A stretch of 64,000 bases of DNA from Siderastrea radians. Lineage: Eukaryota; Cnidaria; Anthozoa; Scleractinia; Rhizangiidae. The notes beneath the pieces were generated by a model. It was given only the letters and a program-made list of their open reading frames with translations. It was not told the origin of the DNA and ran no database searches. Positions 8,298-19,360 of this stretch are shown one piece after another. Both the position numbers and the translations under genes were made by a program. The stretch spans positions 25,438,375-25,502,374 of the forward strand of contig OZ024895.1 of NCBI GenBank assembly GCA_964017195.1, written 5' to 3'. Each line of letters starts with the position of its first letter. The stretch's first letter is position 1.

Positions 8298-8600
8298 ATA
8301 TAGTAACCAAATAATTACGCTCATGAAATAAAATACATATAGTTATCCAAAAGCTTGAGATCACGTGATGTAATAATGCGTTGGATGCATCATGAGATAC
8401 AACATATAGTATCCAAATACTATCAATTGCGCTCATGTAATAAAATACATATAGTTCCCCATAAAATGTAACCAGCATCGCAAAAAGAAACTTCCCCTCT
8501 TGATCGCAAAGCGATCAATTCACTGCCTCACAAAAGCTCCGCTTTTGTCCCCCAATGCATAAAAAATGGAGCTATGTAAAAAACATATAGTTTACCAAAA
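8298..8600. repeat. Dispersed CATATAGT motif array at the viral right end
   Basis: The motif CATATAGT followed by a CC-rich joint recurs at 8298, 8336, 8403, 8448 and 8584. CGCTCATG(A/T)AATAAAATA precedes two of the copies. Two short hairpins also occur, GATCGCAAAGCGATC (about 8501-8516) and AAAGCTCCGCTTTT (about 8533-8546). The minus-strand 109-codon reading frame here is a by-product of the repeats. Confidence 0.5.
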
Positions 8601-8624
8601 AAAAATTATTTCCATCTAATGGAG

Positions 8625-8701
8625 TAGTAGTTATAGAGTTGGCTTGGTTTTAGAACACTTTCAAAGAAAGTGGTCTAGAACCGCCAACTCTATAACTACT
8701 A
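8625..8701. repeat. 77-bp imperfect palindrome at the virus/retroelement junction
   Basis: The outer arms are an exact 18-bp inverted match (8626-8643 against 8683-8700). The inner arms (8646-8662 against 8666-8682) match with two mismatches around a 3-base loop AAA (8663-8665). The structure lies between the viral block and BEL/Pao coding sequence. It could be a hairpin terminus of a linear viral genome, the tip of a terminal repeat, or a repair fold-back. Confidence 0.7.
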
Positions 8702-8715
8702 TCTACATAGAAGTC

Positions 8716-9129
8716 TTAATTGACAGCATTTACAGCGTCTTCACTGAAGTTTCCTTTGTTATCTTCTGCAGCTCTTCTTAGGCAGAAATTTGCACAACTT
8801 GGCGAGTCTGTAGCTCCAACGATGTGACTGGTCATCTGGAACTCAGACGGTCGCTCTAGATTGCTGTCCTCCCACCACAGGAATCTTAGGGCATCAGCGT
8901 CTTTAGGCGATACTTTGACCTGATTGAACATTCCCTCAATATCAGCAACAAGAGCAACTGGATTCTGTCTGAATCTTAGAACAACACCGAGCAAACCGTT
9001 CGTTAGGTCAGAGTCTTGGTGCAGCTTGTTGTTGAGTGACACTCCATTATGTAGGGCTGCCGCATGAAACACAACACGAATTTTGTCTTTCTTCTGCGGG
9101 TGAAACACCCATGGTGAGACAAGTGTCAT
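8716..9129 (-). pseudogene. BEL/Pao reverse transcriptase fragment
   Basis: The 137-codon open stretch contains the Pao-type RT core: 'KIRVVFHAAALHNGVSLNN', 'DLTNGLLGVVLRFRQ' and 'VALVADIEGMFNQVKV' with the first catalytic Asp, then 'LRFLWW'. A TAA ends the frame after 'AVNAVN'. The next codons read D-F-Y-V-D followed by Ser-Ser, so the YVDD catalytic box is cut after its first Asp, where the palindrome begins. The 9130-9386 linker continues upstream with frameshifts. It would have copied element RNA into DNA and is now non-functional. Confidence 0.85.
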
Positions 9130-9386
9130 GTCTTTCTGCTTCGACGCTCGACTTCTTCCGCAGTCAGCTTCCTGGCATATCCTTTCCTGACAAGGTTATC
9201 CATAAAGTCTCTGTACTTCCGATGAAAATTCTCGTCACGTTTGAGCCTTTTCTTCAGAGACTGCAACGTGCTTCAGCCATTTGTCTGTTGTCTGGTAACC
9301 AAGGGTTTTCACTCTTCCACAACATTCCAACTTAATAGTGTCCATTTACTAGACGAACAGATGTCCTTCATCTTATTCAACGACTC

Positions 9387-10910
9387 TTAGTCTTCAATTG
9401 ACATTCCCTTCTTTGAACTCTTGTTCATGTCAATGTCCTCAAGTCTGAGAAACTGCTCCATCTGCTGATCTGACAGTTCACTACCATACATCACAAATTT
9501 CCGTGTGTTTAAGGAGCTTATAGCATCTACTTCTCCAAGTACAGCCCATCCCAGCATAGTGCCAACAGCATACGGTTCTTCTGCTTTCCCTTTGCGACAT
9601 TCTTCATGCACCTGGTCTTCGGGAACATTTGCACCAATCAGCATGGTCACCTGTGTCTCGTCTACGTCGGGAATTACAATGTCCTTTAAATGGGGCCATC
9701 TTGATAAATCCTTTGCCTTTGTTGCAGTGATGTTGAGATTGTCTACAACCTTAACGTTTTTTATTGTCACAGTGCGACCCTCACGGTTACCGGCCGCTCG
9801 TACTCCAACGTTGACTTGGCCAACCCTTACTGCAGACTCTCCTGACAATGTACATACAGCTAAGGTATCATAGTTGTCAATCTGAATCCCAAGTTTCTCT
9901 GATATGGACTTGGAGAGAAACGTTTCCTCACTTCCAGTGTCTAGTAGCGCGTACGTACTAACAGAGCGTCCCTCCTTACTCAGTATTTCCATCGACACAA
10001 CTTGCAATGCAATCTTTGCCTTTGATGTCGTTGAGTATGTGTGACTTGGCACCTCGTCACCCGCAGCTTTAGCTACTACATTTACATTAGCTGGCTCTTT
10101 AACCGCTTGGTCTGCACCATTACCCGTGCCTGTATCCACGGCGTCTTCTACTGATTTGTGCAGTAAAGTGTGATGCGGGTGCTGACAGTGCTGACATTCA
10201 TCAGCAAAATGCCCTCTTCGCAAACAGTTCAAACAAAGTCCCTTGTATCCTGCAAAGTTCATTCTCTGTCTTACAGGCTTGCTGGTGAAATCAGGACAAT
10301 GTTCTATTTTATGGGAGGCCTCACAGCTGTAGCATTTTCGAGCCGGAAGGGAACCTCTTGTCGTTGAAATGTTTGAACCCCTGTCTTGGGTGTTCAGGCT
10401 TTCTTGGACATGTGATCCAAGGTGCGTTGCAAATGTTGTCACTCTGGATCCACCTCCTGCTGTGGGTTCTGTGGGCGGGGCTCGTCTGTTGCCCTTTGCT
10501 GGTCGTTTCACAACGTTCCTGTTTACTTCACCAACTTTGCCAAGTATGGGGTCATTGGCTGCTTCAGCCCACCTTTCTATGAATTCTACAAGCTCCTTGA
10601 GACTTGGGCACCTTCCTTTCACTCTGACACGTTGAGCTTTGTCTCTCCACTTGACCTGAAGTGCAACTAGTAACCTTCCAGAAATTTTCGCCATATTGGT
10701 CATGTTCATTTCAGAGAGAGCGTTCATGGATTGCAACGTCTCGTACAAGATTCTTGAACGATCAGCAAATTCACGCAGGCCTTGTCTCTTCACTCCTTCG
10801 ACCAAAGCATCTTCACACGCCTTTGCTACAACATGTGGTTGTCCAAAACGCTGCTCCAACATTTTGAGGGCCTTTGATAAACCACCAGGCACTCCTTCAA
10901 GTCCAGCCAC
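9387..10910 (-). pseudogene. BEL/Pao Gag C-terminal region and aspartic protease
   Basis: A 507-codon open stretch. Residues 1-130 are the C-terminal half of the Gag DUF1759 region ('AGLEGVPGGLSKALKMLEQRFG'-type helix, here given as positions 2-22). Two CCHC-like zinc knuckles lie near C193-C205 and C226-C242. The retropepsin motif LLDTGSEETF starts near residue 322, with catalytic Asp324 present. This would package RNA and process the polyprotein. It is long and open, but upstream and downstream frames are broken, so the polyprotein is not intact. Confidence 0.85.
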
Positions 10911-11396
10911 AGCACGCTTAGCTTGGCCATCGAGGAATTGCCATAATCAAGACATTTTCTGAACTTCAGAATTTTCTGGGAGTCAACAATTTCATGGAAG
11001 TGAGGCTTGAATCTAAAGTATTCACACAGATCACCAGAGAACTTGACTACATCCAAAAGGGGAGGCTGGACCGAGTTACTATTGAATCTATGCTAGTTGT
11101 CAGTCTCGACACCATACTTTCAGTAGCACTGGTAGGAAAACATGGATCCCCAGAGAGATATTCTTGCTGGGCACTGACGTCTGCACATACGGGACTGCAT
11201 TTGCATTCAAACTAGACTCTTCCTTTATTTTCCTTGCTTTTGCCCTTCGTAATTTTTCAATTTTCTTTTCCGACAGAATTCGTTTTAGCTTAGCTGCCTG
11301 AGCCGCTGAAGTAGACGTAGACGAGCTAGAGCGGCTAGAGATAGTAGTACGATCATTCTCATCGTCCGTACCCGGTAACAATGGCACAGTTTTCAT
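10911..11396 (-). pseudogene. BEL/Pao Gag N-terminal region, frameshifted
   Basis: Two overlapping minus-strand frames hold the Gag start: a Ser-rich then Lys/Arg-rich coiled-coil lead (11100-11396) and a DUF1759-type piece, 'VKFSGDLCEYFRFKPHFHEI' (about 10980-11050). A frameshift near 10910-10930 separates them from the main Gag-protease frame. No LTR or primer-binding site can be recognised upstream. Confidence 0.7.
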
Positions 11397-13394
11397 TAAC
11401 CGGCCGTCGCCATGATGGCGACCGCCGGTTTATAAAATGGACACGGTTTTTCCTGAAAGCAAATTGGCTTAACATACGAAGATAGTGCTGTAAAGCTTGT
11501 GGTACGAGTACTCAAGAGCGGTACTGATGCATAAGACGTATGCGCATATAAGTCTTCTGAATGTTACCTTCCTATGTTTTTGTCTTTTAATTTACAGTAT
11601 TTAAGATATGAACGGCGAAGGGTTGTTAAGTTTGTGGTTTTTTGTATTTGTCTTGTATAACGCATGCGCAATTGAGTAAAGGAGCTAATAGGATTGAATG
11701 CAAAATTGGCTGTGTTGTCTGATCTAGTTAGTGGTTATGGTGAAAATTTTTTTAGCGCAGGAGTTTTTTTATTGGGATTGACATTTTGAGGGGTGTAAAA
11801 ATGTGGGAGTCAGAAGGATGTGTGAATGTCGGGAGCATATCACGCTTCTGTGAAGGGAGCTTCACGCTCCCTTGTTTACTTTTGAAAGTTGGGTTTTGTA
11901 TAGGAGCGGTGTAATATTGTGCTGCGTTTCCCTTGGCGTTTTATGGGGGGGGGGGTGGTGGTTTGCGAAGTGGATTGTAAGGTTTCTGATTGGCTAACTT
12001 GTATTTCGCAGCGGACAAAAAGGACAGTTACGTTTTGCCGGCGTGGGCTAGGAAGAGAAGGAATTGGTACTAGTATGATGATGCAATATTAGTTGATTGC
12101 ACCATCAGTACATGATAGTTCTTGTGAACGGAGAGAGATGAGTGTTTATTTGAGGCGAGCAGTTGATACGAAGGAATCGTCATTAATAAGGAGATCAATT
12201 AATAAGGCAGGTGTTACGAGTCTTTTTGCATTGAAAGAACGAAAATATCTGAATATTATCGACGGATTTGTGTAGTTTGCGTGTGGTGTTCGCTAAAGGC
12301 TACGAGCAGTCTCTCTTTCCGTTCAGAGATAGTGAAGGAAAAGAAAAACAAGCGAGTGAGCGCGAAATCGATTGCGGCTCGACAGGCGCTTTAGCTTTCA
12401 AAGACGTGGGCGACCTTCGTCCCTGCTCCCTTGTTTACTTTTGCAAGGGGATTCCCGGATTAGCAAACCGGATTTAAACATCACGTCATGAGATGTGCCT
12501 TGACGTGCCCCATACTCTGACGATCTGCTCGAGCTCGTGTTTATCAAACGCTATATTTTGATTCTACTGCTATGTTCACTGTTTGTATTTCAGGTCTAGG
12601 CACAACAGTAAATACTTCGTCGTCCCGGTGTGAGCATTCTCAGTTGTGGACGAATTTATATCGACATTCAACGTTTGAGTGAATTTGCGTTTTTCAGCAC
12701 AAATAAAAGCGATAAGAAAGATAAGCTGAGTCATCAGAGTTTAAACATTACGTCATCCAGTAACGTTATAGTCAAAATATTTTGTCACACAATCACACTT
12801 TACGTCACGCCGGTTCGTATAAATAGAGGATCGCGCTAACATTGGTGAAACCTGGTGAGAGGGTCAGAATGGCCGGTTAAAATGCCCAATGGGCTTTCTT
12901 GTTCATATCGTTCTCAACACGAGGCAAACCACCGTCCGCCATATTGGATTTCTATGACAATAACAACAGTAATAAAACGTACCTTCAAGCGACGAAACTC
13001 CTCGAATCGATTCTCAGTGTTCTTCAGTACAAACAATCACCCAACACAGTCCACATTTTAAGGAAACGAGGAGTAAATCGAACGAACAAGTCGAACCAAT
13101 CTCGTGCACGTGGGATAAGCACGAACAGCCCGAATTGCTCATTCACCATTCAATTCACAAGTGGAATACAGCATAATCTTGCAACGGAATACATCACATA
13201 ACGAAAGGATACAAGGAACAGAAAAGCCATAAAAACGGCAAAAAAAAAAACAGCAACTTAAAATTTCGTGGCTGAACTCACGAAATCCCTCGCACACGGC
13301 GGGGGCCAAAATAATGAAAAAAAATAATAATAATTAGAAAACGCGGGAAAAGACACGACAGCAGTAGTACGACATCCGTTCTGATGGTGCAAAC
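11397..13394. other. Gene-free stretch between two retroelement remnants
   Basis: No supportable gene. A GC-rich hairpin followed by TATAAAATGGA (11400-11445) belongs to a dispersed family also seen near 22626 and 48457. The phrase CTCCCTTGTTTACTTTTG occurs twice (about 11869 and 12425). TATAAATA at about 12820, followed by TTGGTGAAACCTGG, resembles an LTR promoter and primer-binding site, possibly a remnant of another LTR element, but no matching LTR is visible. Confidence 0.4.
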
Positions 13395-15202
13395 GATTTT
13401 CAAACGACCCTGCATTCAACTGTGCTGGCTAAAGTTAATGGTGTGCAAGCGCGGATCATGCTTGATAGTGGAGCAGGTAGCTGGTACATAAGTGCAAACT
13501 TACTGACTAAACTGAACCTTAGCCATACCAGACTGAAAGGAGAGTGATCGAGCAAATGTATGGGGCTGTTGACAAGCAAGTTGAAATGTACAAGGTCCGT
13601 GTTGAATCTAATGTCATTGAGGGTTTTGGAATGGAGCTGGAATGTATCAATGCTGAGAAGCCCGTCTTGACCTACCTGCCTAACCCCAAAATCCTTGACC
13701 TAAAGCAGCGGAATCATCGCAAAAGGCGACTGGAATTTAGCGAGGAGACAGCAACTGCGGATAAGTTGCCTGTACACATTATTCTGCAAGCAGCTGGTGT
13801 TTAACGAATCAAGTCAACGAAGCCTGCAATCCTAGGTCCAAACCCGGACACTTACCCAGGAGCTGAGTTTACCATGTTAGGGTGGATCATTGCTGGAAAG
13901 GCTATCTTGTCAAGTGCTCAAGTAGAGAAGGGTCTCTTCTTATTTTTTTCAAATGTGTTCTCAAGAAGTGCTCGACTGATGTGGAAAACACTCGGGATTT
14001 GTTCCATGAAGATTTCACGAATCAACTGCAGCGATTGGAGGATGGTACATATTCAACAAGGTTGCCATGGAAACCAGATCATGCCCCTTACCTACAAACA
14101 AGAAGCAGACGATTGGGAGGCTAAGACGTACCACAAGAAAGTTAGAGAAGATCCAAAGACTTGAAGAGTAGAGCAAGGGGTCCTAGAAATAGTGTCAGAA
14201 ATACCCACAGGAGAGGTCATCCACTACATTCCCCAATAACCAGTGATCCAAGACCAGACAGGATCTACAAAAATGAGGATAATGTACGACTGCTCGGCAA
14301 AGGCAAATTCCCAAGAACTATCGCTGAATGACTGTTTGGAAGTGGGACCCCATCTACAGCCTATGATCTTTGACGTTCTTATCCGAAACTTCGTGAAGCC
14401 GCTGTGTATGACTGGAAACATCCAAAAGGCCTTTCTTCAAATTAAAGTGGACCCGAGGGCAGAGATGCGCTTCGTCTTCTTTGGTATGAGAATCTTGACT
14501 CTCGAACGGTTGTACAGTATCGATTCACCGGAGTGATTTTTGGATCAGGACCTAGTCCATACATTGTTGGGGCCACACTCAAGAAGCATATAAGCCAATA
14601 TGCTGACAAGTATCCCAATACTACAGATGAGTTGCTGAAAAACACCTATGTAGATGATGTCCAATCAGGCGGTAATCACAAAGAGGAGTTGTTCAAGTTC
14701 AAGGAGGAGGCTACAAAGGTGATTGAGGATGGAGGCTTTCATCTTCACAAGTGGCACAGTAATGTACCAGAGTTGGAAGAACCCCAGACAATTGAAGGTG
14801 CAAGTTTAACTTATCCATGCTGGAGGGTGAAACCGGTCCCCAGGAAACGAAGATATTAGGAGTACCTTGGAACAAGACTGAAGACAAACTTTCTATCGGC
14901 TTTATGAAACCTTTGGAATCAGATGGTGAGGGCCCATTAACAAAGAGCAAGATGCTGTCAACTGTCAACAGTGTTTACGACTTGCTGGGAATTGCCGCGC
15001 CGGTCATTATCATGGTGGGGCGTGTCAAAGAAAACTGAAGTGGGATGAAGAGGTACCAAGTGACATTCAGAGATCGTGGAACAAGTGGCTTGAAGGAATG
15101 GAGAATTGCCCGTGCCTCGCAGTGTTATGAACAGAGATGTAACAAGAATTGTCCTCCATGGTTTTTCTGATGTAGGTAAGCTATAAATTTCAGCGGCCTT
15201 CT
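13395..15202 (+). pseudogene. BEL/Pao protease-reverse transcriptase pseudogene
   Basis: The protease motif 'IMLDSGAG' is at about 13456-13480. Continuing in shifting frames are a Pao-type linker ('LGWIIAGKAIL'), the RT start ('STKMRIMYDCSAKAN', about 14265-14310), 'GNIQKAFLQIKVDP', and an intact YVDD box in 'NTYVDDVQSGG' (about 14641-14675). The RT thumb follows ('TKILGVPWNKTEDKLS'). RNase H begins as 'LHGFSDV', with the D, at about 15150-15175, then the inserted element cuts it. Several frame changes and stops (for example near 13801, 14164 and 14533) make it non-functional. Confidence 0.85.
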
Positions 15203-17174
15203 TAGCCTCCCACACAGTCGTTTTTAGGGGAGTCATATTACCTTCCTCTCCACAAACACCTGCTTACCGGAGTTCAACATTCCTTTCCCTTTGTTTTACT
15301 TGCGAGGCAATCTAACCAATCGCCATTGAGGCATTGTCTGACGATGACCAATCAAATAAATCGTTCAAATGTACGTTTCTGTATTTCCCGTGATTGTTTT
15401 TCTTCCCGACCTGGGCAATCGATAAAATCGATAATCGATAACATTCGATAACAATCGATAAAATTAATTGATTGTATCGGAAATCGATAAAAATCGATAA
15501 ACGGATTTGTTGTGAGAAATCGATATTTATCGATTTTTCAATCAGTTTTATCGATTTTATCGAAAATTATCCATTTTATCGGTAACATTTGTTGTGTCGA
15601 AATATGTGAGGCTTAATAATAACGACGACCTCTATAACCAGCTCTAATATCGGCTTAAACAAAAGATTGCCCTCGCTTCCACTCAAAACGTTTTCCTTGG
15701 CTTAGAGAGGTAAATAGCCGAGATGTCACTTTCGCAGATACTTGGGTTGATACAGCACAGTTATCCTGCCAGCTTAATAATTAAAACCACATTTACTGAA
15801 ATACAAATACAGTTTTATTCGTGAACAAGGCCACCGCAATCATTTTACTGCGATTAAACGTAACTTAACAACAAAATCAATGTCAGAAATTAAAGACAGG
15901 TACGATCGACATCCATCGATAAAATCGATAACATCGATAACAGTAATTACCAGAAGAGTTGTGAGTATCGATTTTTATCGATTGATCGATGCAATCGATA
16001 ACGTTTACGTGATTGATATCGATAGTTATCGATTTATCGAACGGTTTTCCGATATCGATTTTTATCGATTGCCCACGTCTGCTTTTCTTCAGAGATGCTG
16101 GTGCCGTGAAGTTGGAATATTTTTTTTTAGTTCTAGAATGGCGAATAATGGCTGAAAAATCGGTAAAAATATATTGCTTGTGATTAAAAGTATTTACTGT
16201 GCGATGGTTTTAACCTATCATCTACCGAAAGATGGTTCGAATTTTTTTTTCTGACAAAGCGTTGTTGATCTTGCTTGCCTGATCGCTGCTGATCGAGGGG
16301 ACGGTCGATGGAGACTTCGGCGCTTCCAAAAACTGCTGGAGCCAACGCAATGGGAAGGGATGTAAGAGACTTCTACGACTTGAAAATACAAAGAGTATTA
16401 AAGACAACAAAGGACCTAGCGAGATGGTAAATCGATAAATGGGATGGAAGTATCACACATGCCCCAAAAACCAAGTGCGTTTCCGGCGGCGAAATCTCTC
16501 ACACTCAAGTTCGCTGGCATATCCGTTAACGTTTCTGTGATCTTTTCGTCGAAGGGCGAAGGAGGCTTTTACAACGCACGTTCACATACTCTTCTTGCAT
16601 AACATTCCCTATTAAAACAGAAGGGACTGCTAGTCATAGTTTGCAATGCATTGTCTAGTTTACAATCACCATTTGTGATGACACAGAGCTTATCTCTTGC
16701 GGTGAATTTATCAGTTTTAAAACTTAAAAACTCTCGACGGATTTCTAAGTTTAATGTTGCATTTGAAAGCTTATGGAATGGACCATTTGAAAGCTCAGAG
16801 AATGTAATTATAATTATCCCTACATTTAATGCTTTTGGAAAAATTTAGTACCGCGCGGGATTGCAACGCGATATCATAGATTTTATGCCCAAGCAGAGTT
16901 TACCGCGCACATAAATAAATTTATTTCTCCAAAACCTTAGCACGGATTTTGAAGTTTAACGTGCAATTTGAAAGCTTGCGCAATTTTGTTCAAGAACGAT
17001 TTTGAGATGACGTTTTACTTTACATTTTAAAATTTATACCGCGCGTCATGTTTATCTGCATGTGTTCCTGCGAAAGCGTCCTGCGGTCAAGGTCAACCTA
17101 ACAGACATTGGCTAAGCGGCGGAAAGCTCAGGAAGGTAATACGACTCCCCTAAAACCGACTGCGTGGGAGGCTA
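15203..17174. mobile_element. DNA transposon with 45-bp TIRs and 9-bp target duplication (MULE-like, non-autonomous)
   Basis: The ends read TAGCCTCCCACACAGTCG on the left and the inverse of TAGCCTCCCACGCAGTCG on the right, matching for about 45 bp with three differences. The flanks repeat CGGCCTTCT exactly (15194-15202 and 17175-17183). Removing the element plus one copy restores the interrupted RNase H sequence of the host BEL element. A 9-bp duplication is typical of Mutator-like elements. No transposase ORF is visible, so it is probably mobilised in trans. A second, isolated end of the family is at 21563. Confidence 0.8.
15413..16074. repeat. TCGAT-rich palindrome-ended MITE nested inside the MULE-like element
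   Basis: Ends are GGGCAATCGATAAAA (15413) and its inverse TTTTATCGATTGCCC (ending 16074). Two clusters of about ten TCGAT motifs each lie at 15415-15575 and 15905-16070. The middle is single-copy-looking with no ORF. Confidence 0.6.
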
Positions 17175-17183
17175 CGGCCTTCT

Positions 17184-19125
17184 ATGCTCTAGCATACCAT
17201 GTTGCTACACCAGTTCGCCTGAACCTGCTTGTTGCAAAGTCGAGGATAGCGCCGAGAGACATATCAATCCCATGCTTGGAACTTAAGCAGGCTGATGAAC
17301 CATGTGAAAGAAGTATTACAAGGTCAGCCAGTTGAAGAGTACCAATGCTGGGTTGACAGCACAACAGTACTGTATGGGATCAAGGGTCTAGGGACTTGGA
17401 CTTAGTTTGTACGGAACAGAACCAAAGCCATTCAAGAGAAAGGTTATCTCAAATGGCATCATGTTCCAACAAGTGACAACCCCAGTGACCAAGGAAGCAG
17501 AGGCGCGAAACCCGGAAAGTTGGGAGAACTGTGGTTCAAAGGACCAAGTTGGCTCAGCAATCCAGACAAGTGGCCACAGCAACCTGAAGTGTTGATGACC
17601 TGCGAGGTAGAGAAGGAATGCTTGAAGCCTAAACCTGAGAAACAGCTGCTTGCCAAAAAACTAGAAACTTCTAAGAGTAACTGCTTTTGTGAGGCGGTTT
17701 ATTGATAACTGCAAGAAGACTGAGAAGCGGAAGGGCCATTAAACACTGAAGAATTCCAAGTAGGCACAGGCCACAAGTAGTACCCAGGCACAGGCATCTC
17801 AAACTGATGGAATACTGAGATGTGTGGGTCGAGTCCTAGGTTATCACCCAGTCTTCCTACCCCGAGATCGCAAGCTGGCTTCCTTAATGATTCAGCAAGT
17901 CCATGAGCAAATGTTACATGGGGGAGTGTCAACAACCATGTGCCGCATCCGAGAGAAGTTCTGGATTCCTAAACTGAGAGCGCTAACAAAGAAGGTGATT
18001 CGCAACTGTAATGTTTGCAAACGCTATTGGAAGAAGCCGGTGTCTACCTCACGCACCACAACTGCTGCAGTGCCAGCTTTTAGGACTGAACCGTCCACTC
18101 CTTTCATAGTAATAGGCGTGGATTTTGCGGGACCTGTCTGTTACAAAGTTAGGAAGTCTGCCACTGCCAAGGCATACATTGCACTATTTACCTGAGCCAG
18201 CAGTCGAGCAGTACACCTGAAGCTTTGTCTTGACCTCTGTGCTGCGGAGTTTCAGAGAGCGCTAAAGGAGTTCATTGCCACACGAGGGTGTCCACAGACC
18301 ATAGTGAGTGACAATGGGAAGACGTTCGTGGCCACTGGGAAATGGTTATCCGTGCTCAAGAAGAACCACAGTCTAGCAAGCTACATGGGGCGCTGAACAT
18401 AAAATGGAAGTTTAACTTAGCCCGGGCCCCGTGGTGGGGTGGCTCTTTTGAGCGCCTTAAGAGGAGGATGAAGAGGAGCCTTTCAAAGGCGATTGGCCGA
18501 AGCCTTCTAACCTATCAAGAGCTTGAAGAAAACTAGCTGGACATAGAAACTTGCACGAACAACATGTCACTGTTTTATCAGAGGGAGGAGTTTGAACAAC
18601 CGGTGCTTACACCAAACACCTTGCTGAGAGAAAAACCAACTCCCATCTTGGAGGAAGACCTTGAGAAGATTGCAGAAAATGGCGTAACAAGACGAATTCT
18701 TGCAGAAAAGCAAGAAGAACCTTAGAGAGAGATTCCGTAAGGAGTACGTCCATGCCCTTGAATAAAGACAACGGCGTTCCACTGGGGTCACTACAAAAAT
18801 CCCAGATACAGGAGCAGTGGTGTCGATGAAAGGTGAAGCAAAGGATAAAGCACTGTGCAAGCTTCGACGAGTAGTGGGCACAGTTACTGGCAAGGATGGA
18901 GCAGTTCATGGCTTAAAACTGAGACAAGGGAAAGGTTACGTGGTGGAGCGCCCTTTACAACTCATATGTGACCTAGAAATCGGAGGAGAGAATCCTAACT
19001 TCAAGCCTAACCCGGAAGATGAAGTTTTCACACCAAGATTAGGGCCAAGTAGGAGGACCAATGAGATTGCCAGTGAACGACTCAAGGACATTGTCGCACA
19101 AGAGGTTAAAGACAATGACAGTTGA
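17184..19125 (+). pseudogene. BEL/Pao RNase H-integrase pseudogene
   Basis: RNase H resumes as 'ALAYHVATPV' and 'NLLVAKSRIAPRDISIP'. The integrase zinc-binding domain follows (about 17880-18045: H-E-Q-M-L-H-G, then CNVCKRY). The catalytic core has 'VDFAGPV' (first Asp, about 18118-18140) and 'TIVSDNGKTF' (second Asp, about 18299-18328). 'WWGGSFERL' carries the catalytic Glu at about 18433-18460. A C-terminal basic domain ends 'KGYVVERPLQLI'. Catalytic residues are recognisable, but the frame is interrupted many times (for example TGA at 18194 and TAG at 18532). Confidence 0.85.
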
Positions 19126-19148
19126 TAAACACTTAAATGGGGGAAGGG

Positions 19149-19360
19149 TGTCGAGAATGTTTACTTTGCGTGACATGAGAGTAAGCTTTGTTCGGTTAGC
19201 CTCGTTTTAAAGTTTCGGACCTCGTGGTAAAAACGTATCGGAGACGTTTTGCTTCTCTAATTTTCTGGTGACCTGTAACTGTTGAGACGATGAATGAGGA
19301 ATAAATCTGCGTATTGTGAGTTTGAGCTGAGTTTATTTGGTGTACGGGGAGATCAACAAA
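19149..19360 (+). repeat. 3' LTR of the BEL/Pao copy
   Basis: Starts with TG directly after the polypurine tract and contains an AATAAA signal at about 19299. The end is uncertain, perhaps at a CA near 19360 or further on. There is no 5' partner in the window for comparison. Confidence 0.5.

Larger units (their letters stand above)
1..8701. mobile_element. Right-hand part of an integrated Polinton-like / double-jelly-roll DNA virus
   Basis: Ten tightly packed intronless ORFs fill this stretch, with gaps of mostly under 100 bp. They include the morphogenesis set of eukaryotic varidnaviruses (major capsid, penton-like protein, A32-type ATPase) plus a VLTF3-like transcription factor. Base composition is more AT-rich than the flanking DNA, and the genes share one TCTAA/TATATATG start context. 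The left end lies outside the window, so any polymerase, integrase or protease genes cannot be seen. The right limit is inferred: recognisable BEL/Pao retrotransposon coding sequence starts just beyond a 77-bp palindrome at 8625-8701. One in-frame stop in the ATPase leader suggests the copy is endogenous and starting to decay, although the other ORFs are open. Confidence 0.8.
8702..11396 (-). mobile_element. BEL/Pao LTR retrotransposon fragment (Gag-protease-RT), interrupted
   Basis: Read on the minus strand, the order is Gag N-terminus, DUF1759-like region, zinc knuckles, aspartic protease, linker and reverse transcriptase up to the YVD box, where it stops at the palindrome. RNase H, integrase and both LTRs are absent from the window. 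Frameshifts and stops show it is dead. The remainder may lie to the left of the viral block if the virus inserted here. Confidence 0.85.
13395..19360 (+). mobile_element. 5'-truncated BEL/Pao retrotransposon, split by a DNA element
   Basis: On the plus strand this runs from the aspartic protease through RT, RNase H and integrase to a polypurine tract (AAATGGGGGAAGGG, 19134-19147) and an LTR starting TGTCGAGA at 19149. Gag and the 5' LTR are missing. The coding region is broken by stops, frameshifts and a 1,972-bp insertion at 15203-17174. The right LTR limit is approximate. Confidence 0.85.

Noticed and set aside
8149..8478. 109-codon minus-strand frame
   Set aside because: It runs through the CATATAGT repeat array, has no promoter motif and shows repetitive composition.
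13895..14164. Stand-alone host gene
   Set aside because: The sequence is the linker region of a BEL/Pao polyprotein in shifted frames.
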